The notes below the pieces were generated by a model. That model was given only the letters and a program-made list of their open reading frames with translations, searched no databases and was not told where the DNA came from. The position numbers and the translations under genes are program-made. DNA of 39,165 nt, taken from an uncultured Rhodospirillaceae bacterium (GTDB lineage Bacteria > Pseudomonadota > Alphaproteobacteria > Rhodospirillales > Magnetospirillaceae). Location of the stretch: contig CAIUSV010000032.1 of NCBI GenBank assembly GCA_903901915.1, positions 1-39,165 of the forward strand, given 5' to 3'. Of this stretch, positions 1 through 6,960 are shown in pieces; the first letter of the stretch is position 1, and the number at the start of each line of letters is the position of its first letter.

Positions 1-332
1 ATCTTGTGACAGAGGTCGTGCCATCCCCGCTGGCCTCCTATCCAGCCAGCAGTTTGAATCACATTCTTGGCACAAGGGGAATCCAAAATCCGATTCCGCC
101 TAACCCGGACAGACTCTAGTTTACCGCATCAGCTGGATAGTGTTTCAGGGCCGGAGTCTCGCGACATCAGGCCCTGATTCGTTATGCATGAAGTTGGAGC
201 CGGAGGTCTTACGACCTCCGGCCCGGTTTCGTCGCGATAGAGTTGGAGCCGGAGGTCTTACGACCTCCGGCTCCGGGGCGTCAGCGGGTCGGGGGGATGA
301 GGGGGGGGGACCCGCTTATCGGTCGGGGAGGG
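1..332. other. Non-coding left end with hairpins
   Basis: I see no convincing gene here. The open frames crossing it on the plus strand are antisense to the acetyltransferase gene that ends at 333 and have no recognisable domain. The stretch contains an inverted repeat with arms 145-152 and 170-177, a twice-repeated palindrome (described separately) and a G-rich run near 290-310. An imperfect hairpin at about 320-344 overlaps the stop codon of the minus-strand acetyltransferase gene and could help terminate it, but no T-tract is evident. Confidence 0.5.
192..274. repeat. Direct repeat of a palindromic unit
   Basis: A 31-bp unit occurs twice without mismatch, at 192-222 and 241-271, with a 49-bp period. 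Each copy contains a perfect hairpin with 10-bp arms and a TTAC loop (199-222 and 248-271). In the second copy the arms extend to 13 bp (245-274). There is no T-tract, so a simple intrinsic terminator is unlikely. A REP-type extragenic palindrome is the best guess; this is inference from structure only. Confidence 0.7.
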
Positions 333-1310
333 TTACCCCAACCGACGCCAAAAGCTTACGCGCTGCGACGGCGCAAAGCCGCATCGCGCCAGGAAGCCCA
401 GCAGGTCAAAACTGTTCCAGGCGACCTGGGTTTGGACCTTCTCGACGCCCAGCGAGGCCAGATTGGTGAGCAGCTGGCTCATCAGGGCACGGCCGACGCT
501 GTGGCGGGCATAAGCGGGATCGACACCGATGGTGTCGAGGATCGAGGTGGCCTGGGCGCGCCCAAACTCGCCGTACTCGGTACGCGCCATGACGAAGCCG
601 GCGAACTGGCCGTCGATTTCGGCGACCAGCGATACCCGCACGCCCGACTGCTTGGTCACTTCGGCGATCTTGCGCTTGTAGTAGGCGGAACGGTCGCGGC
701 GGGTGACCTTGCGGTCGATGGACACGATGAAGGGGAAGTCGGCCTCGGTCAGCGAGCGCACCGGGACGCGATCACGCGACAGCGCCGCGAAATCGTCGCC
801 CGACGGATCGGACAGATCGACTTCGCTGCTGTCCTCGCGCTGGGCCAGGGGGGCGTCGAAATCGGTGGTGTCGGCGGTGGACCGTTCCAGCACCAGCCGG
901 GGCGCCAGCTCGAAGCCGGCCGATTGGAAAAAGCGGGTGATGCCGTGTTCGGTCCAGGTCGCCTGGGTGACCAGTTCCTTGATGCCGCGGGCCTTCATCG
1001 CCTGCTCGACCGCCGCCATCAGCTTGCGGCCGAGGCCGGCACCGCGCTGGTCGGGATCGACGCCGATGGTCTCGAGCACGCCGACGGGGCCGGAGCCGCC
1101 GAACTCACCATCGAGGATATGGGCGAAGGCATAGCCCTTCAGCACGGCGCCATCGGCGGCGGCCAGGGTCACGAAGCTGGCCGGTTCGGCGGTGGCCGCG
1201 GCCATGCGCTTCTCGTGATAGCTCCGGCGGGATTTGCCGGTCAGTCGGCGATCGAGTTCGATCACCCGTTCAAGGTCGGTGGCGACGACGTCGCGGATTG
1301 TGGTGCTCAT
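333..1310 (-). CDS. Tandem GNAT-family N-acetyltransferase
   Basis: The protein (about 325 aa) carries two GNAT acetyltransferase folds in a row. The first (about residues 1-150) has an intact acetyl-CoA loop, IGVDPDQRGAGLG. The second (about 195-325) has the same strand-loop, IGVDP, but the loop reads AYARHSVG, so its cofactor site looks degenerate. The domains share a ring of similar motifs (IDRKVTRRDRSAYYKRK versus LDRRLTGKSRRSYHEKR), which points to internal duplication. The start at 1310 was chosen over an upstream ATG at 1379 because a GGGGGAGG sequence lies 12 nt before it and the GNAT fold begins there. The substrate is unknown. The gene is divergent from the dehydrogenase at 1465. 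Confidence 0.85.
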   Translation of the reverse strand: MSTTIRDVVATDLERVIELDRRLTGKSRRSYHEKRMAAATAEPASFVTLAAADGAVLKGYAFAHILDGEFGGSGPVGVLETIGVDPDQRGAGLGRKLMAAVEQAMKARGIKELVTQATWTEHGITRFFQSAGFELAPRLVLERSTADTTDFDAPLAQREDSSEVDLSDPSGDDFAALSRDRVPVRSLTEADFPFIVSIDRKVTRRDRSAYYKRKIAEVTKQSGVRVSLVAEIDGQFAGFVMARTEYGEFGRAQATSILDTIGVDPAYARHSVGRALMSQLLTNLASLGVEKVQTQVAWNSFDLLGFLARCGFAPSQRVSFWRRLG

Positions 1311-1413
1311 GGAACTCGCGAACCTCCCCCGTCTGGAGGGGCCGCCCTGTTGATGGGCGGGTGCCGCACTTGACGGCACCCATTTGCGGGCGGTACCCTG
1401 TTAAATGAATAAT

Positions 1414-1431
1414 TCGGTACGATAATACCGA
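1414..1431. promoter_or_regulatory. Inverted repeat between divergent genes
   Basis: TCGGTA and TACCGA form a perfect 6-bp inverted repeat separated by 6 nt, followed by TTTTCT on the plus strand. It lies in the AT-rich gap between the divergent acetyltransferase (start 1310) and dehydrogenase (start 1465). That position suits an operator better than a terminator, since no plus-strand gene ends upstream. No regulator gene lies beside it, so its partner is unknown. Confidence 0.35.
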
Positions 1432-1464
1432 TTTTCTCCAGCCGGTCAATAGCGGGGTGTGGTC

Positions 1465-2172
1465 ATGAAGTGGGAGTTTCCGAACAGGGTGGCGGTGGTC
1501 ACCGGCGGCATGCGCGGCATCGGCCGCACCATTGCCGATGGACTGCTGGCCGGTGGCGCCGAAGTGCATGTGTTCGACCGCGAAACCGGCGACCTGCCGG
1601 CGGGAATGACCGCCCACGCCGTCGATGTTTCTGATTCGGCCAGCGTCAACGCCGCCTTTGCCGCCATCGGCAAGCCGGTCCATCTTCTGGTCAACAACGC
1701 CGGTATCACTCGAGACCGCACGCTGCTGCGCATGAGCGACGACGAGTGGCGATCGGTCATCGACGTCAATCTGACCAGCGCCTTCCATACCATCCGCGCC
1801 GCTGGCCCCGGCATGGTGCAGGCCGGCGTCGGTCGTATCGTCAACATGATTTCCATCAACGGGCTGCGCGGTAAGGTGGGGCAGGGCAACTATGCCGCTT
1901 CCAAGGCCGGCATGGTCGGACTGACCAAGACGGCGGCCAAGGAACTGGGCGGCAAGGGCGTTACCGTCAACGCGGTGGCACCGGGAATGGTCTTGACCGA
2001 GATGACGTTGAAGCTGGATCAGCAATTCCGCGACAAGGCCCTGGCCGAGGCGGCGCTGACTATTCTTCCCGACACCTCCGACATTGCCAACGCCGTGCTG
2101 TTTCTGCTGTCCGACGCGGCGCGTTGCATCACCGGCGAGGTGATCAAGGTGGATTCGGGTCAGTATATCTAG
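1465..2172 (+). CDS. Short-chain dehydrogenase/reductase (FabG/PhaB-like)
   Basis: A classical SDR oxidoreductase of about 235 aa. The N-terminal Rossmann glycine motif reads TGGMRGIG, followed by the NNAG motif and the catalytic Ser (MISING) and YAASK (Tyr-x-x-x-Lys). The C-terminal PGMVLTEM and the ITGEVIKVDSGQ ending are typical of 3-oxoacyl-ACP or acetoacetyl-CoA reductases, which use NAD(P)H to reduce a keto group on an acyl chain. The ATG at 1465 is preferred to an in-frame GTG at 1459 because it starts right before the first beta strand, with a weak AGCGGGG upstream. Its stop codon shares the four bases CTAG with the stop of the convergent arsA. No other fatty-acid gene is nearby, so the substrate cannot be assigned. 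Confidence 0.85.
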   Translation: MKWEFPNRVAVVTGGMRGIGRTIADGLLAGGAEVHVFDRETGDLPAGMTAHAVDVSDSASVNAAFAAIGKPVHLLVNNAGITRDRTLLRMSDDEWRSVIDVNLTSAFHTIRAAGPGMVQAGVGRIVNMISINGLRGKVGQGNYAASKAGMVGLTKTAAKELGGKGVTVNAVAPGMVLTEMTLKLDQQFRDKALAEAALTILPDTSDIANAVLFLLSDAARCITGEVIKVDSGQYI

Positions 2173-3935
2173 GGTCGTTCCATCAGGCGGCGCAGCCCGT
2201 CGCTGCCGACCGGGGCCTCGGCTTGCCACGGAATCAGGGCGGTGCGCCGTGACAGTTCGGTTGCGACTCGTAAGATGAAGGGTGCCTCGCAGCGACCCCG
2301 CCGCGCCAGCAGTGGATCGGCGGTGCCGCTGGCCAGCAGGCTTTGGTTGATCACCCAGGCGAAGGGCGTGATGCCGGCGCGCCCCAGGTCCCGCTGTAGC
2401 CGTTCGGCCTCATGGACCGGGGTGGCTTCGGCCAGGGTGACGATCAGGATGCGGGTGAAGTCGGGATCGCGCAGGCGCGGCAACAGGTCGCGCACCGAGT
2501 CCGGCATGTCGGCCTGGGTCCGCAACACCTCGCGGTGGTAGGCCTGGGCGGCGTCCAGCAGCAAGATGGTATGGCCGGTAGGTGCGGTGTCCAGCACCAC
2601 GAAGCCGTCGCGGCCGGCATCGACGGCGCGGGCGAAGGCGCGGAATACCGCGATCTCCTCGGTGCAGGGCGAGCGCAAATCCTCTTCCAGCATGGCCCGC
2701 CCGGCGGGGTCGAGACCGGCACCGGCCTTGGCCAATACTTCGTCGCGATAAAGCGCCACCTCCCGTTCGGGATCGATGCGGCTGATCGTCAGCCCGGCCA
2801 CCTTGTCCTCGACGGTTTCGCTGATATGGGCGGCGGGGTCGGTGGTGGACAGGGTTACCGGACGGCCCGACCGCGCCAGCGCCACGGCAACGGCGGCGGC
2901 CACGGTGGTCTTGCCGACGCCGCCTTTGCCCATGGTCATGATGATGCCGCGTCCCGCCGCCGCCAACTGGGCCAGCAGCGGGGCGAGGCCGTCAGGGAGC
3001 GGGGTGGCGGCAATCGCCTCCGTCGCGTCCATGCGGCTTTCCGCCACGACGGGCCGCTTCAGGTCACGCAGGGAGTCGAGGCCGACGGTGCCGCCCGGCA
3101 GCAGTCCGGTTTCGTCGCGCGGTAACGCCGCCAGCCCGGTGGGCATGGCGGCCAACGCGGCGCGGCCCCGCCGGTCCATGGCCAGGGCGACAGGATCTTC
3201 GCCGCGACCGGCTTCGACGCTGAACATGCCGTTCAGCGCCAGACGCAGGTTGCGCACGCCCAACTCGGCAAGTTCGCCCCGGGTGCGTTCGGCTTCGCGC
3301 AGGGCCGAGGCCTCTGGACGGGCGACCAGCACGATGGTGGTGATGGCGGCATCGGCCAGTTGCGCCACGGTGGCGGCATACAGGGCCTTTTGTTTCTCCA
3401 GCCCGGCCAACGGTCCCAGGCACGAGGCGCCGCCGGTGGATGACGCAATGAAATCTCCCCAGGCCGACGGCAGGGTCAGCAGCCGCAGGGTATGGCCGGT
3501 AGGGGCGGTATCGAAGATGACATGGTCGAAATCCGCCGTCGCGGCGGGGTCCCCCAGCAGCTTGGCGAATTCGTCGAAGGCGGCGATTTCGACGGTGCAG
3601 GCGCCCGAGAACTGTTCTTCCATGCTGGCGATGGCGGCCGGTGGCAGGATGCCGCGATATGGCCCCACCATGCGCTCGCGGTAATCCCGGGCCGCGGCCT
3701 CGGGGTCGATGTTGAGGGCGAAAAGCCCGTCGGCGCCAGTGATAGCGGTGGGCCGCTGGCCCAGCGGCGTTCCCAGCACTTCGTCCAGGTTGGAGGCCGG
3801 GTCGGTGCTGACGATCAACACCCGCCGTCCCGCGTCGGCCAGGGCCAGACCGGTGGCGCAGGACAGCGAGGTCTTGCCGACACCGCCCTTGCCGGTGAAA
3901 AACAGCACCCGGGTGGTGCCGGCGATGTCCGGCAT
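2169..3935 (-). CDS. arsA: Arsenite efflux pump ATPase ArsA
   Basis: ArsA is the soluble ATPase that energises an arsenite exporter. The 588-aa length fits the usual duplicated form. Each half has a deviant Walker A (GKGGVGKT, Lys21 and Lys342) and the ArsA signature DTAPTGHT. The three arsenite-binding cysteines are present: Cys113 in SGACTVE, Cys172 in GASCLG and Cys424 in RSPCTEE. It is last in the operon. Its ATG shares one base with the arsD stop (TGATG), which suggests coupled translation and fits delivery of As(III) from ArsD to ArsA. The 3' end overlaps the convergent dehydrogenase stop by four bases, leaving no room for a terminator. Confidence 0.96.
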   Translation of the reverse strand: MPDIAGTTRVLFFTGKGGVGKTSLSCATGLALADAGRRVLIVSTDPASNLDEVLGTPLGQRPTAITGADGLFALNIDPEAAARDYRERMVGPYRGILPPAAIASMEEQFSGACTVEIAAFDEFAKLLGDPAATADFDHVIFDTAPTGHTLRLLTLPSAWGDFIASSTGGASCLGPLAGLEKQKALYAATVAQLADAAITTIVLVARPEASALREAERTRGELAELGVRNLRLALNGMFSVEAGRGEDPVALAMDRRGRAALAAMPTGLAALPRDETGLLPGGTVGLDSLRDLKRPVVAESRMDATEAIAATPLPDGLAPLLAQLAAAGRGIIMTMGKGGVGKTTVAAAVAVALARSGRPVTLSTTDPAAHISETVEDKVAGLTISRIDPEREVALYRDEVLAKAGAGLDPAGRAMLEEDLRSPCTEEIAVFRAFARAVDAGRDGFVVLDTAPTGHTILLLDAAQAYHREVLRTQADMPDSVRDLLPRLRDPDFTRILIVTLAEATPVHEAERLQRDLGRAGITPFAWVINQSLLASGTADPLLARRGRCEAPFILRVATELSRRTALIPWQAEAPVGSDGLRRLMERP

Positions 3936-4285
3936 CAGCAGCAGCCCGACTTGGGCGAACAGCAGCTTCGCGCGGTCTCCTTGGCGGCAAGTCCCAGCTT
4001 GTCGGCCAGTTGCGCGCGCGACAGGTAGACGCCGATGGCGACGATACGGCCGTCGATCACGGTGATCGGCAGCCGGTCGATGCCGGCCTCCATTTCCTTG
4101 ACCACCGCCGGATTGGCGGCAAAGGCCTGCGGCTCCTGGCCGAGATTATGACGGATCACCGTCACGCCCTGGGCCGCCACCCATTGCAGGTCGGCGGCGA
4201 AGCGTACCAGCGCGGGGTCCACCTCGGGGCCGCACACACCGGTCGAGCAGCACATGGCGGGGTCATAGATTTCGAGCGTTTTCAT
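3935..4285 (-). CDS. arsD: Arsenite metallochaperone ArsD
   Basis: ArsD (116 aa) binds trivalent arsenic and hands it to ArsA; it is also a weak repressor in some operons. The N-terminus carries the defining cysteines Cys12, Cys13 and Cys18 (MCCSTGVCG). The C-terminus ends in two further vicinal pairs (SCCSPKSGCC), as in the long form of the family. The start at 4285 has a CAGGAG ribosome site 8 nt upstream. It overlaps the acr3 stop by ATGA and the arsA start by one base. A much longer frame opens upstream, but that part is antisense-like low-complexity sequence inside acr3 and was discarded. Confidence 0.95.
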   Translation of the reverse strand: MKTLEIYDPAMCCSTGVCGPEVDPALVRFAADLQWVAAQGVTVIRHNLGQEPQAFAANPAVVKEMEAGIDRLPITVIDGRIVAIGVYLSRAQLADKLGLAAKETARSCCSPKSGCC

Positions 4286-5313
4286 GATGGTATACTCCTG
4301 GATTCGTACCAGCCCCTGGAGGCGTTGACGATCTTCACCACCGAGAGCATCACCGGCACCTCGATCAGTACGCCGACCACGGTGGCCAGCGCCGCGCCGG
4401 ACTGGAACCCGAACAGGCTGATGGCGGCGGCCACCGCCAGCTCGAAGAAATTGCTGGCGCCGATCAGGGCCGACGGACCGGCGACGCAATGGGCGACACC
4501 CAGCCTGCGGTTCAGCAGGTAGGCGAGGCCGGAGTTGAAGTAGACCTGGATGGTGATGGGGACCGCCAGCATGGCGATCACCAGCGGTTGGGCGATGATC
4601 TGTTCACCCTGGAAGCCGAACAGCAGCACCAGGGTCGCCAACAGCGCGGCCAGCGAAACCGGCCCCAGTCTGGTCAGCACTCCGGCCAAAACCCGCGGTC
4701 CACGCGCCAGCAGCCTGCGGCGCCAGAGTTGCGCCACGATCACCGGCACCACGATGTACAGCGCCACCGACAGCAGCAGTGTCTGCCACGGCACCGAAAT
4801 CGATGACAGGCCCAGCAGCAGACCGACGAGGGGGGCGAAGGCCACCACCATGATCAGGTCGTTGAGCGCCACCTGACTGAGGGTGAAATGGGGCTCGCCG
4901 TTGGTGAGGTTGGACCACACGAACACCATGGCGGTGCAGGGGGCGGCGGCGAGCAGGATCAACCCGGCGATATAGCTGTCGATCTGGTCTCCCGGCAGCC
5001 AGGGGCGGAACAGATGGCTGACGAACAGCCAACCCAGCAGCGCCATGGAAAACGGCTTGACCGCCCAGTTGATGAACAGGGTGACGGCGATTCCCCGCCA
5101 GTGCTCGCCGACCTGATGCAGCGCGGCGAAATCGATCTTCAGCAGCATGGGGATGATCATCAGCCAGATCAGCACCGCCACGGCCAAGTTGACCTGCGCC
5201 ACCTCCAGCCGTCCGATCGCCTGGAACGGCGCCGGAGCCAGATGGCCCAGCCCCACGCCGGCCAGGATGCACAGGCCCACCCACAGGGTGAGGTATCGCT
5301 CGAACAGTGTCAT
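4282..5313 (-). CDS. acr3: Arsenite exporter Acr3
   Basis: An integral membrane arsenite carrier of the Acr3 (BART superfamily) type, 343 aa with about ten hydrophobic segments. The family-typical segment AAPCTAMVFVWS carries the conserved Cys in the fourth helix, and GASNFFELAVA near the C-terminus is also characteristic. The N-terminus begins directly with the first helix. It overlaps arsC by ATGA upstream and arsD by ATGA downstream. Together with ArsA it would form an ATP-driven pump; Acr3 can also work alone from the proton gradient. E. coli-type ArsB is excluded by the sequence style. Confidence 0.95.
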   Translation of the reverse strand: MTLFERYLTLWVGLCILAGVGLGHLAPAPFQAIGRLEVAQVNLAVAVLIWLMIIPMLLKIDFAALHQVGEHWRGIAVTLFINWAVKPFSMALLGWLFVSHLFRPWLPGDQIDSYIAGLILLAAAPCTAMVFVWSNLTNGEPHFTLSQVALNDLIMVVAFAPLVGLLLGLSSISVPWQTLLLSVALYIVVPVIVAQLWRRRLLARGPRVLAGVLTRLGPVSLAALLATLVLLFGFQGEQIIAQPLVIAMLAVPITIQVYFNSGLAYLLNRRLGVAHCVAGPSALIGASNFFELAVAAAISLFGFQSGAALATVVGVLIEVPVMLSVVKIVNASRGWYESRSIPS

Positions 5314-5774
5314 TGCGAGACTTCTTCGGCTCGTTGCGGCCCAAGCTCGATCAGCCGGCCGACCTTGGCCTTGATCATGGCGTAGACCTTGCGGAACTCG
5401 GCCAACCGTTCCTCGTCGCTGCCCTCGGCGGCGGCGGGGTCGGGAAAGCCCATATGAACCTTCGACGGATGCCCTGGCCAGATTGGGCAGACTTCGCCGG
5501 CGGCGTTGTCGCAGACGGTAATGACCAGATCCATCCGGGGGGCGCCGGCCTGGGCGAATTCATCCCACGATTTGGACCGTAATCCTTCGGTGGAATGGCC
5601 ATTCTCGTTCAGCACCGCGATGGACAGGGGATTGACCCGGCCGGCGGGATGGCTGCCGGCGCTGTAGGCCTGCCAGCGGCCGCCGCCAAGGTCGTTGATC
5701 AGCACTTCGGCCAGTACGCTCCGGGCGGAATTGCCGGTGCACAGCACCAGCACGGTGGTGACGGTATCGCTCAA
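5310..5774 (-). CDS. arsC: Arsenate reductase ArsC, LMW-phosphatase type
   Basis: Reduces arsenate to arsenite, the form exported by Acr3. The 154-aa protein has the low-molecular-weight phosphatase fold with the P-loop C12-x5-R18 (CTGNSAR) and the resolving pair CDNAAGEVC, placing it in the thioredoxin-coupled class. The spacing of the two resolving cysteines is one residue longer than I recall for the B. subtilis enzyme. The likely start is TTG at 5774: GAGGAG sits 8 nt before it and the TTG overlaps the arsR stop (TTGA), as expected for coupling. An ATG at 5792 is possible but has no ribosome site. It overlaps acr3 by ATGA. Confidence 0.93.
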   Translation of the reverse strand: MSDTVTTVLVLCTGNSARSVLAEVLINDLGGGRWQAYSAGSHPAGRVNPLSIAVLNENGHSTEGLRSKSWDEFAQAGAPRMDLVITVCDNAAGEVCPIWPGHPSKVHMGFPDPAAAEGSDEERLAEFRKVYAMIKAKVGRLIELGPQRAEEVSQ

Positions 5775-6184
5775 TTCGAGTCTCCTCGGCATGGCTCGGA
5801 AAATGCGTCGGGGGGCAGGGCGGCTCGGCCTCCATCGCACAGAATCTGGACCGGGACCTGATTCACCAGCCCCAGCAAGCGGCGATCGGCGGTGGTGGTG
5901 GGGTCGTCGGCCAGGGAAGTCGCCACGACCTTGAGGAACGAGCGGGCATAAGCGTTGATGTCGCGTTCGGCGATGCGGTAGTAGACCCATTTGCCGTCGC
6001 GGCGCTGCTGCACCAGTCCGGCCCCGCGCAACGCCGCCAGATGTTTCGAGATGGTGCCCACCGTCAGTCCCAGCACCGCCGTGATCTGACAGACGCAAAG
6101 CTCGCCCCCCTCCAGCAATTTAAGGATACGAACCCGGCTGGGGTCTGCGACCGCCTTGGCGACGATTTCAAAGGTCTCGATCAT
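5771..6184 (-). CDS. arsR: Arsenical-resistance repressor ArsR
   Basis: A winged-helix ArsR/SmtB repressor of 137 aa. The sensor motif ELCVCQ lies at the start of the DNA-recognition region and should bind As(III), releasing the operator. The HTH reads QITAVLGLTVGTISKHLAAL. A C-terminal tail of about 40 residues extends beyond the core fold and ends GGRAALPP..EPCRGDSN; it contains two further cysteines. It is first in the operon and overlaps arsC, so it controls its own expression together with the four resistance genes. The ribosome site is weak, and a small inverted repeat (6183-6204) covers the start codon. Confidence 0.95.
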   Translation of the reverse strand: MIETFEIVAKAVADPSRVRILKLLEGGELCVCQITAVLGLTVGTISKHLAALRGAGLVQQRRDGKWVYYRIAERDINAYARSFLKVVATSLADDPTTTADRRLLGLVNQVPVQILCDGGRAALPPDAFSEPCRGDSN

Positions 6185-6201
6185 GGCGTTGATGTTAGCG
6201 C

Positions 6202-6223
6202 CATTTTGCTGTGCATCAAAATG
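6202..6223. promoter_or_regulatory. Putative ArsR operator
   Basis: CATTTTG and CAAAATG form a perfect 7-bp inverted repeat with an 8-nt spacer, 18 nt upstream of the arsR ATG, in the only AT-rich patch of the gap between arsR and the TlpA-like gene. ArsR-family operators are typically such AT-rich dyads overlapping the promoter. No good -10/-35 pair is obvious, so the exact promoter is not called. Confidence 0.55.
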
Positions 6224-6254
6224 AAATAAATGTGACCGTCCCCGGCGGACGAGA

Positions 6255-6857
6255 TCAGCGAGCGCCGCCGCGCCTGACCGGCGGCGGTTCCATATCCCGG
6301 GTCAGCGGTTGGCCCGAGGCCAGCGTGTCCAGCAGTCGCAGCGCCTTGGCGTCGTCCCATTCGGCGCCACCAATCAGTCGGGCCACCTCGCGGCCGCGCG
6401 CGTCGATCAACAGGGTCACCGGCAGCGCCGTGGCGTCAAGTTGCTGGGCGGCGGCATGGGGCGAGGCCAGGCGGAGCGCCAGGGATTTGATGCCCAGCCG
6501 GGCGAAGGTCCTGGTGACGGTCTCGGCGCCGCCGCGGTCCAGCGACACCGCCACCACCGCCACCCCCTTGGCCGTGGCCAGGGGGACGAGGCGGTCCAGT
6601 GCCGGCAGTTCGGCGACACAAGGCGGGCACCAACTGGCCCACAGGTTGAGTACCACGGCGCGACCGCGCAGGGCCTCGATGCCGGCGGGATTGCCGTCGC
6701 CATCGTGGATGGCGAACGACGGGAGCGGCTGCGGCGACTGGTGAATCACCAAGCCGCGCGCCGACCCGGCCCCTACCGGCCGGGCGGTCGCGACCGTCCC
6801 TCCGAACAGCACGGCAATGGCCAGCACCATGATCTTCCACGTATCCATGGCGGCCAT
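6255..6857 (-). CDS. TlpA/ResA-like thiol-disulfide thioredoxin
   Basis: An exported or membrane-anchored thioredoxin-fold protein (about 200 aa). The hydrophobic segment near residues 8-24 (IMVLAIAVLFGG) is a signal peptide or anchor. The redox motif WCPPC follows the classical NLWAS strand, and a cis-Pro region reads ALPVTLLID. Such proteins reduce periplasmic disulfides, often in cytochrome c maturation, but no cytochrome genes are nearby. The start may be 6857 or the ATG at 6848; neither has a clear ribosome site. It sits upstream of arsR on the same strand, with the putative operator between them, so it is probably not part of the ars operon. Confidence 0.88.
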   Translation of the reverse strand: MAAMDTWKIMVLAIAVLFGGTVATARPVGAGSARGLVIHQSPQPLPSFAIHDGDGNPAGIEALRGRAVVLNLWASWCPPCVAELPALDRLVPLATAKGVAVVAVSLDRGGAETVTRTFARLGIKSLALRLASPHAAAQQLDATALPVTLLIDARGREVARLIGGAEWDDAKALRLLDTLASGQPLTRDMEPPPVRRGGAR

Positions 6858-6892
6858 GATAACGCGGTCGGACTGTGTCAGAAGCAGGGAAT

Positions 6893-6921
6893 TTGCCGCA
6901 TGTCACCGGGACGGGTATAAT
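6893..6921 (+). promoter_or_regulatory. Sigma-70-like promoter of the sensor kinase
   Basis: A perfect -10 hexamer TATAAT (6916-6921) lies 17 nt downstream of TTGCCG (6893-6898, four of six matches to TTGACA). Transcription would start near 6928, about 33 nt before the kinase ATG at 6961. It is the clearest promoter I can see in the window. Confidence 0.6.
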
Positions 6922-6960
6922 CCCATTGGCAGTAAGCCAGTTCGGGCGGGGGGCCTTCCG

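Noticed and set aside
243-1373. 376-aa plus-strand frame at the left end
   Set aside because: It is antisense to the tandem GNAT gene and shows only low-complexity Gly/His/Asp-rich sequence typical of a shadow frame.
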